Assembly (NCBI GenBank): GCA_002753155.1
Contig: PDZW01000005.1
Coordinates: forward strand, 1 to 64,000
Direction: 5' to 3'
Source: Alphaproteobacteria bacterium WMHbin7
GTDB lineage: Bacteria > Pseudomonadota > Alphaproteobacteria > Rhodospirillales > WMHbin7
DNA length: 64,000 nucleotides
Shown here: positions 27,135 through 37,091 of the stretch, piece after piece
How the letters are laid out: every line of letters begins with the position of its first letter
Numbering within the stretch: position 1 is the first letter of the stretch
Notes under the pieces: generated by a model
Told to the model about the DNA's origin: nothing
The model's input: only the letters and a program-made list of their open reading frames with translations
The model's database searches: none
Position numbers and translations under genes: made by a program

Positions 27135-27371
27135 ATGAAGGACATCAAAGTTCTGGGCGGCTGCTGTGGCAATTGTGACACCGTCATGAAACTGTTCGAA
27201 AGCCGGGCGACGGCGCTGGGCGTCGATATTTCTCTTCAGAAAATTTCAGACATGCCGACCATTCTGGGCTTCGGTGTCATGAGTACGCCAGGAGTCGTGA
27301 TCGACGGCAAAGTAGTCCATGCGGGCGGCATTCCCGCCCCCGCCAAGATCGACGCTTGGCTGAAGGGGTAA
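27135..27371 (+). CDS. Thioredoxin-like small redox protein
   Basis: KVLGGCCGNCDTVMKLFESRA...GVMSTPGVVIDGKVVHAGGIPAPAKIDAWL; in-frame ATG with upstream RBS. Confidence 0.88.
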   Translation: MKDIKVLGGCCGNCDTVMKLFESRATALGVDISLQKISDMPTILGFGVMSTPGVVIDGKVVHAGGIPAPAKIDAWLKG

Positions 27372-27376
27372 GTGTC

Positions 27377-28288
27377 ATGAACTGGAAGCAGGCCCAGGCA
27401 GTCTATGGCGCCGTCGGCGAAGAGGCGCTTGCCCAGTTCAAAAGCGGACTTTACTGCGCCGAAAGCGTTCTGCTGGCTTTGGCGAAGTTCCAGGACATTT
27501 CTTCGGAGCTGATTCCCGCCATCGCCACCGGCTTTTGCAGCGGGGTCGCCCGAACTTCCGGTCCGTGCGGCGCCGTCTCCGGCGCCATCATGGGCCTAAG
27601 TCTGGCCTACGGAAGAAACACCGGGGGCGAATCCCTGGATCAGGCATATCTGGCGGCTCAACGTTTCCTGAAACGCTTTAACGCCGAATTCGGGTCGACC
27701 AATTGCGCGGGCCTTCTGAACTGCCATCTGGGAACGCCTGAGGGCCAGGAGACCTTTAAGAAGAACGATCTCTACAAGAAATGCTTTGACTATGCCGTGC
27801 GCGCCAGCGAACTGGCCGCCGAACTGATCGATCCCCATCCCATCCGCGTCCTGGTTCTTTGCACCGGCAACAGTGCCAGAAGCGTCATGGGCGAGGTGCT
27901 GATCAATGCGCTGGGCGAGGGGCGCTGGAAAGCCTATAGCGCCGGAAGCCATCCCACCGGCCAAGTCAATCCCCTGACGCTGGAGCTGCTGCGCGAAAAG
28001 GGCCACCGCACCGAAGGCTTGCGCTCCAAATCCTGGGACGAATTCGCCAGTCCCACTGCTTCCAAAATGGACCTGGTGATCACCGTCTGCGACAACGCGG
28101 CGGGCGAGGTCTGCCCCGTCTGGCCGGGCGGCCCCCGAAAGATCCATGTCGGATTTCCCGACCCAGCCGCCGCCACCGGATCACATGAAGATCAACTGGC
28201 CGAGTTTCGCAGGGTCTATGCCATGATCGAGGAAAAGATAAAGCGCCTGATCGAGCTGGGTCCTGACAGGATTGGAGAAATAGGATGA
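27377..28288 (+). CDS. Fusion: C_GCAxxG_C_C-type redox domain + LMW-phosphatase-type arsenate reductase
   Basis: N-terminal FCSGVARTSGPCGAVSGAIMGLSL; C-terminal IRVLVLCTGNSARSVMGEVLINAL...TVCDNAAGEVCPVWPGG (arsC). Confidence 0.88.
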   Translation: MNWKQAQAVYGAVGEEALAQFKSGLYCAESVLLALAKFQDISSELIPAIATGFCSGVARTSGPCGAVSGAIMGLSLAYGRNTGGESLDQAYLAAQRFLKRFNAEFGSTNCAGLLNCHLGTPEGQETFKKNDLYKKCFDYAVRASELAAELIDPHPIRVLVLCTGNSARSVMGEVLINALGEGRWKAYSAGSHPTGQVNPLTLELLREKGHRTEGLRSKSWDEFASPTASKMDLVITVCDNAAGEVCPVWPGGPRKIHVGFPDPAAATGSHEDQLAEFRRVYAMIEEKIKRLIELGPDRIGEIG

Positions 28289-29352
28289 GCGGTCTTTGCG
28301 AAACGGCACAGAAGAAACCCATGGGTTTCTTCGAGCGCTATCTCACCTTGTGGGTGGGCCTGTGCATTCTGACTGGTGTTGCGCTGGGCCATCTGGCCCC
28401 CGCTCCCTTCCAGGCCATCGGGCGTATGGAACTTTACAAGGTCAATATGCCGGTGGCCCTGCTGATCTGGCTGATGATCATTCCCATGCTGTTGAAGATC
28501 GATTTCGCCGCCCTGCATCAGGTGCGCGAACATTGGAAGGGCATCGGCGTCACCCTGTTCATCAACTGGGCGGTCAAGCCCTTCTCGATGGCGCTACTGG
28601 GCGCCATCTTCATCGGCACCCTGTTTCGACCTCTTCTGCCCGCCGATCAGATCGACAGCTATATCGCCGGCCTGATTCTTCTGGCAGCAGCTCCTTGCAC
28701 CGCCATGGTCTTCGTCTGGTCGAACCTGACTGACGGCGAGCCGCACTTCACCCTTTCCCAGGTAGCACTCAACGATCTGATCATGGTCTTCGCCTTCGCC
28801 CCCATCGTTGCGCTGCTGCTGGGCCTGTCCTCGATCACCGTGCCCTGGGAAACCCTTTTTCTGTCGGTTATTCTGTACATCGTGGTGCCGGTGGTGGCTG
28901 CCCAGCTTTTGCGCAGAATCCTTCTTTCAAAAGGCGAAGCTGTTTTTGAAAGAGCATTGGCCAGCCTGGGGCCATGGTCGCTGATCGCCCTGTTGGCAAC
29001 GCTGGTCCTTCTTTTCGGTTTTCAAGGCGAGGAAATTCTCAGCCAGCCCCTGGTCATTCTGATGCTGGCGGTGCCGATCACCATCCAGGTCTATTTCAAT
29101 TCCGCCCTGGCCTATTGGCTGAACAAGAAACTCAAGGTGGCGCATTGCGTGGCCGGGCCATCGGCGCTGATCGGGGCTTCCAATTTCTTCGAACTGGCCG
29201 TCGCCGCCGCCATCAGCCTGTTCGGCTTTCAGTCGGGGGCCGCTCTGGCCACCGTGGTCGGCGTGCTGATCGAGGTGCCGGTGATGCTGTCGGTGGTGCG
29301 CATCGTCAATGCGTCAAAAGGGTGGTACGAGGCTGATCTAAAGCGTGCGTAG
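28285..29352 (+). CDS. acr3: ACR3-family arsenite efflux transporter
   Basis: LTLWVGLCILTGVALGHLAP, AAAPCTAMVFVWSNLTDGEPHFTLSQVALNDLIMVFAFAPIVALLLG. Confidence 0.95.
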   Translation: MSGLCETAQKKPMGFFERYLTLWVGLCILTGVALGHLAPAPFQAIGRMELYKVNMPVALLIWLMIIPMLLKIDFAALHQVREHWKGIGVTLFINWAVKPFSMALLGAIFIGTLFRPLLPADQIDSYIAGLILLAAAPCTAMVFVWSNLTDGEPHFTLSQVALNDLIMVFAFAPIVALLLGLSSITVPWETLFLSVILYIVVPVVAAQLLRRILLSKGEAVFERALASLGPWSLIALLATLVLLFGFQGEEILSQPLVILMLAVPITIQVYFNSALAYWLNKKLKVAHCVAGPSALIGASNFFELAVAAAISLFGFQSGAALATVVGVLIEVPVMLSVVRIVNASKGWYEADLKRA

Positions 29353-30972
29353 CCGATAGCGTTGAATCTTTCCGGTCAGCGTCTTGGGCAGTTCCTCGAT
29401 GAATTTGATGTCGCGAGGATATTTATAGGGCGCTATGGTCGCCTTGACATACTCTTGAATTTCCTTGGCGGTCGTTTCCGAAGCGTCTCGCATGTCTTTC
29501 AACACGATGCAGGCCCGAACGATGCGGCCGCGGGCTTCGTCATCCACCCCCACCACGGCGCACTCATACACTTTGGGATGATCCAGAATCACCCGCTCGA
29601 CCTCGGTGGCCGAGACGTTATAACCCGAGGTCACGATCATATCGTCCGAGCGGTCCGTGTACCAAAACCAGCCATCGGCATCCTGCTCGGCGATATCGCC
29701 TGTCACGTTCCAGCCGTTCTGTACGAATTTGGCCTGACGCTCGGCATCATCCATATAGCGCCCGCCAGTGGGGCCGAAGGCGGCTAGGCGCCCCTTGCTT
29801 CCAGGCGGCAAGGGATTGCCCGCGTCGTCCAGCACCGCCACCGTATAACCCGGCACGGCGCACCCGGTCGATCCGGGTTTTTCGACGTTCATCGATTCCG
29901 AAATGAAGTGAGTCAGAAACTCGGTCATGCCAAGTCCGTTGACTAGGCGGATACCCGTTTTGTCCAGCCAGCCATCCCACAGGCGCTGTCTTAAGTGCTC
30001 GCCCGCCGAGGTGCATTTGCGCAAGGAAGCGAGATCGCGCCCACCCGCCTGTTCCAAGAGGGCGTGATACATGGTGGGCACGGTATATAGGCTGGTCACC
30101 TTGCGCCGTTCGATGGTTTCCAAGATGGCATCAGGCGTAGGCTTGGGCAGCAGGGCCGCACTCGCCCGCCAGTAAAGCGGATACATCAGAAACGCCGCCA
30201 TGCCGTAGGTAAAGGCGAGCGAAGGCGACCCGGCGACGATGTCGTCTTGATCCAGCGTATAGACCTGCGGCCAGCAACGGCAAACCGCCAGAATATCGCG
30301 GTGCAGATGCAGCGCCCCCTTGGGATTGCCGGTAGTGCCCGAGGTGAAGGTGATTAGCGCCACATCGTCGGCCGCCGTATCGACGGCGCGAAATCCGCCG
30401 TCCTTCTTTGCCATGCGCTGATCAAGCTCGCCCTTGCCCGTGAAAAGCGAAGAAAAATGGCAGACATGAGTAAGCGCCTCGGCCGATCCCTTGGCCAGCT
30501 CAAGCTCTTCGGCCAGATCGATATCGGCCAGGGCTATGTTGATTTGCGCCTTGTTCAGAATGAAGATCAGTTCGCGTGCGCGCAAAAGCGCCATGGTGTT
30601 GACGCATACACCGCCCGCCTTCAAGATTCCCAGCCAGCAAGCCGCCGCCATCGGTGTATTGGCCGAGCGCACCAGAACACGATTGCCGGGAATCAGTCCG
30701 AAGTCCTCGACCAGCACGCGGGCGATGCGGTCGGCCTTGTCTTGAAGTTCGCCGTAGCTCCAGACGGCGTCGCCGCAGAAGAAGGCGGGCTTTTGAGAAA
30801 AACCCTCGGCAATCGCCCCATCGATCAAAAGCGAGGCCCCGTTCAGGCGGTCTGGAATAGTCGACAGGAAGGGTGCCGAATAGTCGAAACGCGGCAACAA
30901 TTGCGCCGGCGGCAATCTGTCTCGTGCAAATCTGTCCTGGTGCGCTGACGGCACCCCGCCTGGAATCCGCAT
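29338..30972 (-). CDS. AMP-dependent acyl/aryl-CoA ligase (2-aminobenzoate/benzoate-CoA ligase-like)
   Basis: ITFTSGTTGNPKGALHLHRDILAVCRCWPQVYTLDQDDIVAGSPSLAFTYGMA; TLTGKIQRYRLR C-terminus. Confidence 0.85.
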   Translation of the reverse strand: MRIPGGVPSAHQDRFARDRLPPAQLLPRFDYSAPFLSTIPDRLNGASLLIDGAIAEGFSQKPAFFCGDAVWSYGELQDKADRIARVLVEDFGLIPGNRVLVRSANTPMAAACWLGILKAGGVCVNTMALLRARELIFILNKAQINIALADIDLAEELELAKGSAEALTHVCHFSSLFTGKGELDQRMAKKDGGFRAVDTAADDVALITFTSGTTGNPKGALHLHRDILAVCRCWPQVYTLDQDDIVAGSPSLAFTYGMAAFLMYPLYWRASAALLPKPTPDAILETIERRKVTSLYTVPTMYHALLEQAGGRDLASLRKCTSAGEHLRQRLWDGWLDKTGIRLVNGLGMTEFLTHFISESMNVEKPGSTGCAVPGYTVAVLDDAGNPLPPGSKGRLAAFGPTGGRYMDDAERQAKFVQNGWNVTGDIAEQDADGWFWYTDRSDDMIVTSGYNVSATEVERVILDHPKVYECAVVGVDDEARGRIVRACIVLKDMRDASETTAKEIQEYVKATIAPYKYPRDIKFIEELPKTLTGKIQRYRLRTL

Positions 30973-31005
30973 TCGTACCCTCCCTGTGCGCCCTCCGGGA
31001 AACCT

Positions 31006-31662
31006 CTAACGGGCTTTGCCGAATTTTCTCTTGCCCTTGTCGGTCAGAAGGCCCTGAACCAGAAAATCGAAACCCTCGCGCACATAACGCTCAAAATTTG
31101 TGATCTGGCTCAAGCGCCAGTACTTCAGCGCCCAGCTATGCGCCAGACTGACGAAATGATAGGTGACCAGATCGACATCCACCTGGCGGAACAGACCGGC
31201 CTCGATGCAATCTCGCAAGCACTGGGCAATCAGCGCATTGGTTTCGATTTCGCACGCCATGATCAGTTGGCGCCGCTCATGCGAAAGCGATTTCGTCGAG
31301 CGATAGGCCAGCACGGTTGCCTCGCGCCTTTGATCGACTACGCGGCAATAGGCGTAAATCGCCGCCTGAAAACGTTCCAGCGGGTCCGTCAGCCCCTGGA
31401 TGGCAGTGGGAATTTCCTGCTTATAGGATTCCAGCACATCCAGAACCGACAGCAACAGCACGTCTTCCTTGTCGCGCACATACTGATAGATCAGCCCAGC
31501 GCTGACGCCAGCCTTCTTCGCCACATCCTGAATGGTGGTCTTGTAATAGCCCTGACGGGAAAACAGATCGACGGCAGCCGCGATGATCTGGGCTCGGCGC
31601 TTTTGCACCAAGACCGCATCCGTGACCAGGCTTTGCACCTCGAAGGCGGGTTTTGCTGGCAT
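31006..31662 (-). CDS. TetR-family transcriptional regulator
   Basis: RRAQIIAAAVDLFSRQGYYKTTIQDVAKKAGVSAGLIYQYVRDKEDVLLLSVLDVLESY. Confidence 0.93.
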   Translation of the reverse strand: MPAKPAFEVQSLVTDAVLVQKRRAQIIAAAVDLFSRQGYYKTTIQDVAKKAGVSAGLIYQYVRDKEDVLLLSVLDVLESYKQEIPTAIQGLTDPLERFQAAIYAYCRVVDQRREATVLAYRSTKSLSHERRQLIMACEIETNALIAQCLRDCIEAGLFRQVDVDLVTYHFVSLAHSWALKYWRLSQITNFERYVREGFDFLVQGLLTDKGKRKFGKAR

Positions 31663-31705
31663 TCACGCTCCCTGCCTGCGCCAAGAAGACCTTGACGCCG
31701 CAACC

Positions 31706-31723
31706 TGAATGAATAATCATTCA
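31706..31723. promoter_or_regulatory. TetR/FadR-type operator palindrome
   Basis: TGAATGA-ATAA-TCATTCA, perfect 7-bp arms, in the divergent region between tetR and enoyl-CoA hydratase. Confidence 0.8.
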
Positions 31724-31764
31724 CTATTGCTTGGCCCAGTCGGCCTGTCAAGATCGAGGTGTGG

Positions 31765-32535
31765 ATGACGGAACTTCTTGAGGAGCGCCCCAGCCCTTCG
31801 GTGGCGCTTCTTCGCCTCAACCGGCCCCAGGCCAGGAACGCCCTGACCATGGCGCTGCGCCGCCAGTTGGCCGAGCGTTTCTCCGCCCTGTCGGCCGAAG
31901 ATGAGGTGCGCGTCATCATTCTTACCGGCAATGGCGAAGCCTTTGCCGCCGGAGCCGACCTTAAAGAAATGGCCGAAGCCGGAGCCATCGAGATTCTGTT
32001 GCGGCAAACGCATCTGCTCTGGCGCGCCATCGCGCAATGCAAGAAGCCCGTGATTGCCGCCGTCAACGGGGCCGCTCTGGGCGGAGGCTGCGAATTGGCC
32101 ATGCATGCCGACATCATTATCGCGGGTCAATCGGCCCAATTCGGCCAGCCCGAGGTGCGGGTGGGCATCATGCCCGGTGCGGGCGGCACACAGCGCCTGG
32201 TGCGCGCTGTCGGCAAATTCAAGGCGATGAAGCTGCTGCTGACCGGAAAACCCATCAAGGCCGCCGAGGCCGAGGCCATGGGGCTGGTCAGCGAACTCGT
32301 GCCAGACGAGGAGCTTCTGCCCACGGCACTGAAAATGGCCGAGCACATTGCCGCCCTGCCGCCGCTGGCGATCGCCGAGATCAAGGAAGTGGTGCTGGCG
32401 GGAATGGACGCCCCCTTGGACACCGCCCTGGCGCTTGAGCGCAAATCCTTTCAGCTTCTCTTCGCCAGCGCCGATCAGAAGGAGGGGATGAAGGCCTTTC
32501 TTGAAAAGCGTCCTCCCCACTTTGAGGGGAAATAG
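31765..32535 (+). CDS. Enoyl-CoA hydratase/isomerase
   Basis: NRPQARNALTMALRRQLAERF..GEAFAAGADLKEMAE..KKPVIAAVNGAALGGGCELAMHADIIIAGQSAQFGQPEVRVGIMPGAGGTQRL. Confidence 0.93.
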   Translation: MTELLEERPSPSVALLRLNRPQARNALTMALRRQLAERFSALSAEDEVRVIILTGNGEAFAAGADLKEMAEAGAIEILLRQTHLLWRAIAQCKKPVIAAVNGAALGGGCELAMHADIIIAGQSAQFGQPEVRVGIMPGAGGTQRLVRAVGKFKAMKLLLTGKPIKAAEAEAMGLVSELVPDEELLPTALKMAEHIAALPPLAIAEIKEVVLAGMDAPLDTALALERKSFQLLFASADQKEGMKAFLEKRPPHFEGK

Positions 32536-32537
32536 CC

Positions 32538-34034
32538 ATGACCGATGTTATCGGCATCATCGGAACCGGCACCATGGGGCGCGGCATCGCGCAAATCGCC
32601 GCCCTGGCCGGTTACACCGTGTTGCTGGCCGATGCAAGCCAAGGCGCCGCCCTGGAAGCAAAAAGCGCACTGGCCGCTACTCTCGCCAAGCTGGCCGAGA
32701 AGGGAAAGATTTCTTCTGGCGAAGCCGAGGCAGCCACGGAACGCTTGACCACCGTTGCGCCTGATAGCCCAGGCCTTGCCGCCTGCTCGCTGATCGTCGA
32801 AGCCATCGTCGAGGAGATCGGCGCCAAGAAAGCGCTGTTTGCCAGCCTGGAATCCATCTTATCCCCCGACTGCCTCCTGGCCTCCAACACCTCCTCGCTC
32901 TCCATCACCCAGATCGCTGCAGGATGCTTGCGGCCAGAGCGCGTGGCCGGGCTTCACTTCTTCAATCCGGTTCCCCTGATGAAGGTGGTGGAAGTGATCG
33001 AGGGCTTGAACAGCTCGCCCCAAACCATGTCCCGCTTGATGGAATTTGCCAAGCACCTGGGCCATGCGCCGGTCAGGGCCAAGGACACCCCAGGCTTCAT
33101 CGTCAATCATGCCGGGCGCGGCTATGGGCCCGAGGCCCTGCGTCTGCTGGAAGAGGGTGTTGCCGATGCCCCCACCATCGACCGCATCCTGGTCGAACAG
33201 GCCGGATTCCGCATGGGTCCCTTCGAGCTTTACGATCTGGTCGGCCTTGATATATCTGCTGCCGTGATGGAAACGCTCTATCAGCAATTCTTTCACGAGC
33301 CGCGCTACCGTCCCTCGCCCCTGGTGCGTTCACGCGTCGAGGCCGGGCTTCTTGGAAAAAAAACGGGGCGCGGATTCTACGCTTATTCGAATGGTCAGAT
33401 TCTGCGCCCGCCTGAGCCGCAGATTTCCAGCGCACCGTCAAGGCAGGTATGGGTCGCTGGCGGCGATGCCTCGCTGCGCGATTTGATCACAGCGCTTAAA
33501 GGCGACATCGATACCGGAAAAACCCCCTCTGCCGACAGCCTGCTGCTGATCGCCCCCTTGGGGGGTGACGCCTCCGGCACGGCGGCCCGCTTAAAGCTTG
33601 ATCCCCGGCGCATTGTCGCCATCGACCCGCTGTTCGGCTTCGACCGGCACCGCGTCTTGATGACCACGCCCGCAACCCTGCCCGATTATCGCAACGCTGC
33701 CCGCGCACTTTTTGCCAGGGACGGCATGCCAGTTTCCCTAATCCGTGACAGTTACGGCTTTGTCGCGCAGCGCGTTGTTGCGAACCTCGTCAATATCGCC
33801 TCCGAGATTGCCCAGATGGGCATTGCCTCGCCTTTGGATATCGATACCGCCGTCCGGCTGGGGCTGGGCTATCCAATGGGGCCGCTAGCCTGGGGCGATG
33901 CGCTGGGGGCGGCAAGGATTCTGGCCCTTCTCGATAATCTTCACGACAATACGAAAGATCCTCGCTGGCGTGCCTCGCCCTGGCTGAAACGCCGAGCGGA
34001 ACTTGGCTTGTCGCTTCTATCCGTTGAAGCCTGA
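32538..34034 (+). CDS. 3-hydroxyacyl-CoA dehydrogenase (PaaH-like)
   Basis: VIGIIGTGTMGRGIAQIAALAGYTVLLAD; PERVAGLHFFNPVPLMKVVEVI; duplicated C-terminal 3HCDH domain. Confidence 0.93.
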   Translation: MTDVIGIIGTGTMGRGIAQIAALAGYTVLLADASQGAALEAKSALAATLAKLAEKGKISSGEAEAATERLTTVAPDSPGLAACSLIVEAIVEEIGAKKALFASLESILSPDCLLASNTSSLSITQIAAGCLRPERVAGLHFFNPVPLMKVVEVIEGLNSSPQTMSRLMEFAKHLGHAPVRAKDTPGFIVNHAGRGYGPEALRLLEEGVADAPTIDRILVEQAGFRMGPFELYDLVGLDISAAVMETLYQQFFHEPRYRPSPLVRSRVEAGLLGKKTGRGFYAYSNGQILRPPEPQISSAPSRQVWVAGGDASLRDLITALKGDIDTGKTPSADSLLLIAPLGGDASGTAARLKLDPRRIVAIDPLFGFDRHRVLMTTPATLPDYRNAARALFARDGMPVSLIRDSYGFVAQRVVANLVNIASEIAQMGIASPLDIDTAVRLGLGYPMGPLAWGDALGAARILALLDNLHDNTKDPRWRASPWLKRRAELGLSLLSVEA

Positions 34035-34817
34035 TCACTTGCCCTTGAAGGCAGGCTTGCGCCTGGCCTTGAAGGCGGCAACACCTTCGGCATAGTCCTC
34101 GGTTGCCAGAAACGCATAGCACTCTTCCATCTCGCCTGGCGTGATGGGGCTGGGATCTCCCAGGCGGCGCACGAATTTCTTGTGCCAGCGATTGGCCAGC
34201 GGCGCACCCGCCAGGATGCGCTTCAAGCTGGTCTCGACCTCAGCTTCCAGATCGGCATCCGCAACGACGCGGTTGACGAGGCCCCAGGACAATGCCGTCT
34301 TGGCATCCACCACCTGGCCCTCCAGAAGAATTTCCAATGTTCGCGCCGGTCCGAGCAGGCGATGCAGGCCGATCAGTTCAGGATAGCCCATCACCACCGA
34401 AATGCGGTTGATGGGCACACCGAAGCGAGAGGACAGTGCGGCAAGACGCAGATCGCACAAGGCCGCCAGCTCGAGGCCGCCGCCGACGCAAGGGCCATAA
34501 ATCATGGCAATCGTCGGGTGCGGGCAGGCCGCAACCGCATCGAAGGCACGGCGCATGACCTCGTCATAATCCCTGGCCTGCTCTGCACTGGCACGCACGG
34601 TATCGAATTCCTCGATGTCGGCCCCGGGCGCAAAGGCCTCGGTTCCGGCGCCGCGCAGCACCACCGCCCGCACGCTGTTATCTTTTGCCAGCGCCAGAAA
34701 GTGATCGCCCAGCCTTTTCCAGACATCGAGATTAAGCGCGTTCATGCGCTCTGGCCGATTGATCACGACCGTCACGCAGTCGTTTTCGCTTTTCTGAAGC
34801 GTTACCACCTCACTCAT
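34035..34817 (-). CDS. Enoyl-CoA hydratase/isomerase
   Basis: VVINRPERMNALNLDVWKRLGDHF..GTEAFAPGADIEEF..CPHPTIAMIYGPCVGGGLELAALCDLRLA. Confidence 0.9.
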   Translation of the reverse strand: MSEVVTLQKSENDCVTVVINRPERMNALNLDVWKRLGDHFLALAKDNSVRAVVLRGAGTEAFAPGADIEEFDTVRASAEQARDYDEVMRRAFDAVAACPHPTIAMIYGPCVGGGLELAALCDLRLAALSSRFGVPINRISVVMGYPELIGLHRLLGPARTLEILLEGQVVDAKTALSWGLVNRVVADADLEAEVETSLKRILAGAPLANRWHKKFVRRLGDPSPITPGEMEECYAFLATEDYAEGVAAFKARRKPAFKGK

Positions 34818-35469
34818 GACGCATCTCCAAGATCTCGCGAATCAGGGGCACGGTAATCGGGCGCTTGGCCGCCAGGGCTTGGCGATCCACACGGTCGACC
34901 AGATCGCGGGCAGCGGCGAAACTGCGCTCGATGCGCCCCAGAATATAGGCAAGGGCCTCGGCTCCCACGCGAACCTGCCGATCAGCAAACAGTTTGGCCA
35001 GCACGGCCATCAGCAGCGCGTCGTCGGGCGGCTTCAGTTCGGCCAGAGGCAAAGCCAGCAGGCGCGAGCGCAGATCTGGAAGAACGATCTTCCAGCGCGC
35101 CTGCGGCTCACGCGCGGTAAAGAGAACACTTCCCCCGCTCTCCTTGGCCAGATTGAGCAGATGGAACAGGCCCGTCTCGTCAAGATTCTCCTGGCAGTCT
35201 TCGATCACCACCGAAAGCCCTTCCAGCGCCTCGACCTCGGTTTTGGAAAAATCCTTTCCCTGATAAAAGCGCGCCTTCGTCCTGGCGGCAAAGATATGCG
35301 CCAGATGCGTCTTGCCGGACCCCGCAGGGCCTGCCAGCACCAAACCCTGGGCAGGCCAATCCGGCCAGCGTTCGATCCAGGCCAGCGCCTCGGCATTCGA
35401 GGATGATTCCAGAAAATCCTCGCGGCCCAAGGCCGGAATGGATGGAAGGCTGAAGGAGAGCTGGGTCAT
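34810..35469 (-). CDS. hda: DnaA-related Hda/HdaA-like ATPase
   Basis: PAQGLVLAGPAGSGKTHLAHIFAARTKARFY..LNLAKESGGSVLFTAREPQARWKIVLPDLRSRLLALPLAELKPPDDALLMAVLAKLFADRQV. Confidence 0.88.
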   Translation of the reverse strand: MTQLSFSLPSIPALGREDFLESSSNAEALAWIERWPDWPAQGLVLAGPAGSGKTHLAHIFAARTKARFYQGKDFSKTEVEALEGLSVVIEDCQENLDETGLFHLLNLAKESGGSVLFTAREPQARWKIVLPDLRSRLLALPLAELKPPDDALLMAVLAKLFADRQVRVGAEALAYILGRIERSFAAARDLVDRVDRQALAAKRPITVPLIREILEMRHE

Positions 35470-36536
35470 GGCTCGGGCGAATGCGTTCCCTTGTAGAGCG
35501 GGCTGGCCAGATAACGCTCGAGCGAGAAGCGGATGAGAACGCCGATCACCGCCGCCACCGGCACAGCCAGCAAAACGCCCAGAAAACCGAACAGGGCCCC
35601 GCCCGCCAGCAGCGCGAAGGGAATCCAGACAGGATGCAGCATGATGCGGTCGCCCACCAGATTGGGGGTCAGCACATAGCCTTCGGCAATCTGCCCTACG
35701 ATGAAGATTGCCGCCACCAGAGCCACCGGCATCCAATCGGAAAACTGGGCCAATGCCAGCCCCACGCCGACCAGCATGCCGGCAAAGCCCCCCAGATAGG
35801 GAATGACCGTTGCAACGCCTGTCAACACGCCGACGACCAATCCCAGTTCCAGATTGGCCAGCGAAAGCGCAATGCCGTAATAGGCGGCCAGAACGACGCA
35901 GACCAGGCCCTGACCGCGCACGAAACCGGCCAGAGTCGAATCGATCCGTTCCAATTGTGCGCGAATGATCGGGGCATGGTCGCGGGGCAACCAGTTATCA
36001 ATTCTGGTCGTCATCTTGTCCCAGTCGCGCAGCAGATAAAAGGTCACCACCGGCGTGATCAGCAAAAGCGAAAGAATCGAAATGACCGCCATGCCGCCGG
36101 ACAGGATATCCGCCAGGGCCGTCACCGCCCAGGAAACCGCCGTTCCGGCGTAGTTCTCGGCGCTGACTTTCAAATGCTCGACATCCTCGGGCCTTAGATT
36201 GGCCAGCAAGGTCTCGACCAAAGGCTTCAGCCGTTCGCGCAGGCCTTCGGCATAGCCGGGAATATTGGCGGCGAAATCGATCACCTGGGCCTGAACCAGG
36301 GGGACCAAAAGGGCGATGAGGCCGCCCGCGATCAGAAAGAAAACCACGGTGACCAGTGCCGTCGCCAGCGAGCGCGCCAGCTTGAGACGTTCCAGCCGGT
36401 CGACGATGGGATCGAGGAAATAGGCCGCCGCCATGCCCGCGACAAAAGGCAGCAGAATGGGGCGCAACACATAGATCAGGGCGATAAAGACCGCAAAGCC
36501 GACCAGCCAGAAGCGTATTTGCGTGCGCGGCGTCAT
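35466..36536 (-). CDS. AI-2E/PerM family transporter
   Basis: PTM protein with YFLDPIVDRLERLKLARSLATALV..LLLITPVVTFYLLRDWD..GVATVIPYLGGFAGMLVG. Confidence 0.9.
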   Translation of the reverse strand: MTPRTQIRFWLVGFAVFIALIYVLRPILLPFVAGMAAAYFLDPIVDRLERLKLARSLATALVTVVFFLIAGGLIALLVPLVQAQVIDFAANIPGYAEGLRERLKPLVETLLANLRPEDVEHLKVSAENYAGTAVSWAVTALADILSGGMAVISILSLLLITPVVTFYLLRDWDKMTTRIDNWLPRDHAPIIRAQLERIDSTLAGFVRGQGLVCVVLAAYYGIALSLANLELGLVVGVLTGVATVIPYLGGFAGMLVGVGLALAQFSDWMPVALVAAIFIVGQIAEGYVLTPNLVGDRIMLHPVWIPFALLAGGALFGFLGVLLAVPVAAVIGVLIRFSLERYLASPLYKGTHSPEP

Positions 36537-37090
36537 CTCTTCGTTTCCTCCGTCAAAAGGCGCCTGCCCCAGACCGTGATATAGGACAGACCCGAGGCCA
36601 GGGTGGTCAGCGCCACGATGACTTCCATCACAGGGCGCAAGGCCAAAACACCATCTTCAATGCCAAGCCCCAGTCCGCCCAGGGCCATGGCGGCCAGAAC
36701 GATCTGAGCCAGGGTATTGACCTTGCTGACCAGCAGGGGCTCCATGCGCAGCCGCGCCGTGGCCATGTGCACGACTAGCGCACCTCCAACGATCAGCAGA
36801 TCGCGCGAAACCACCATAATGACCAGCCAGCCCGGCATCAGCCCATGATAGCCCAAGGCGATGTAGACGGCCACCAGCAGGGCCTTGTCGGCCAGGGGGT
36901 CGAGATAGCTCCCGATTTCCGTCCTGGCTTTCATCCAGCGGGCCAGGGCGCCATCCACGGCATCAGAAATGGCCGCGGTCAGGAACAGCCAGAAGGCCAG
37001 CGTGTATCTTCCCTCGTCGATCGCCCAAATGGTCAACGGAACGGCGAACAGCCTGCCCAGCGTGATCAGATTGGGGACAAGCTTGATCAC
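36533..37090 (-). CDS. CDP-alcohol phosphatidyltransferase (PgsA-like)
   Basis: NLITLGRLFAVPLTIWAID..SDAVDGALARWMKARTEIGSYLDPLADKALL (CDP-OH-P motif); GTG start just after the preceding stop. Confidence 0.9.
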   Translation of the reverse strand: MIKLVPNLITLGRLFAVPLTIWAIDEGRYTLAFWLFLTAAISDAVDGALARWMKARTEIGSYLDPLADKALLVAVYIALGYHGLMPGWLVIMVVSRDLLIVGGALVVHMATARLRMEPLLVSKVNTLAQIVLAAMALGGLGLGIEDGVLALRPVMEVIVALTTLASGLSYITVWGRRLLTEETKR

Positions 37091-37091
37091 G

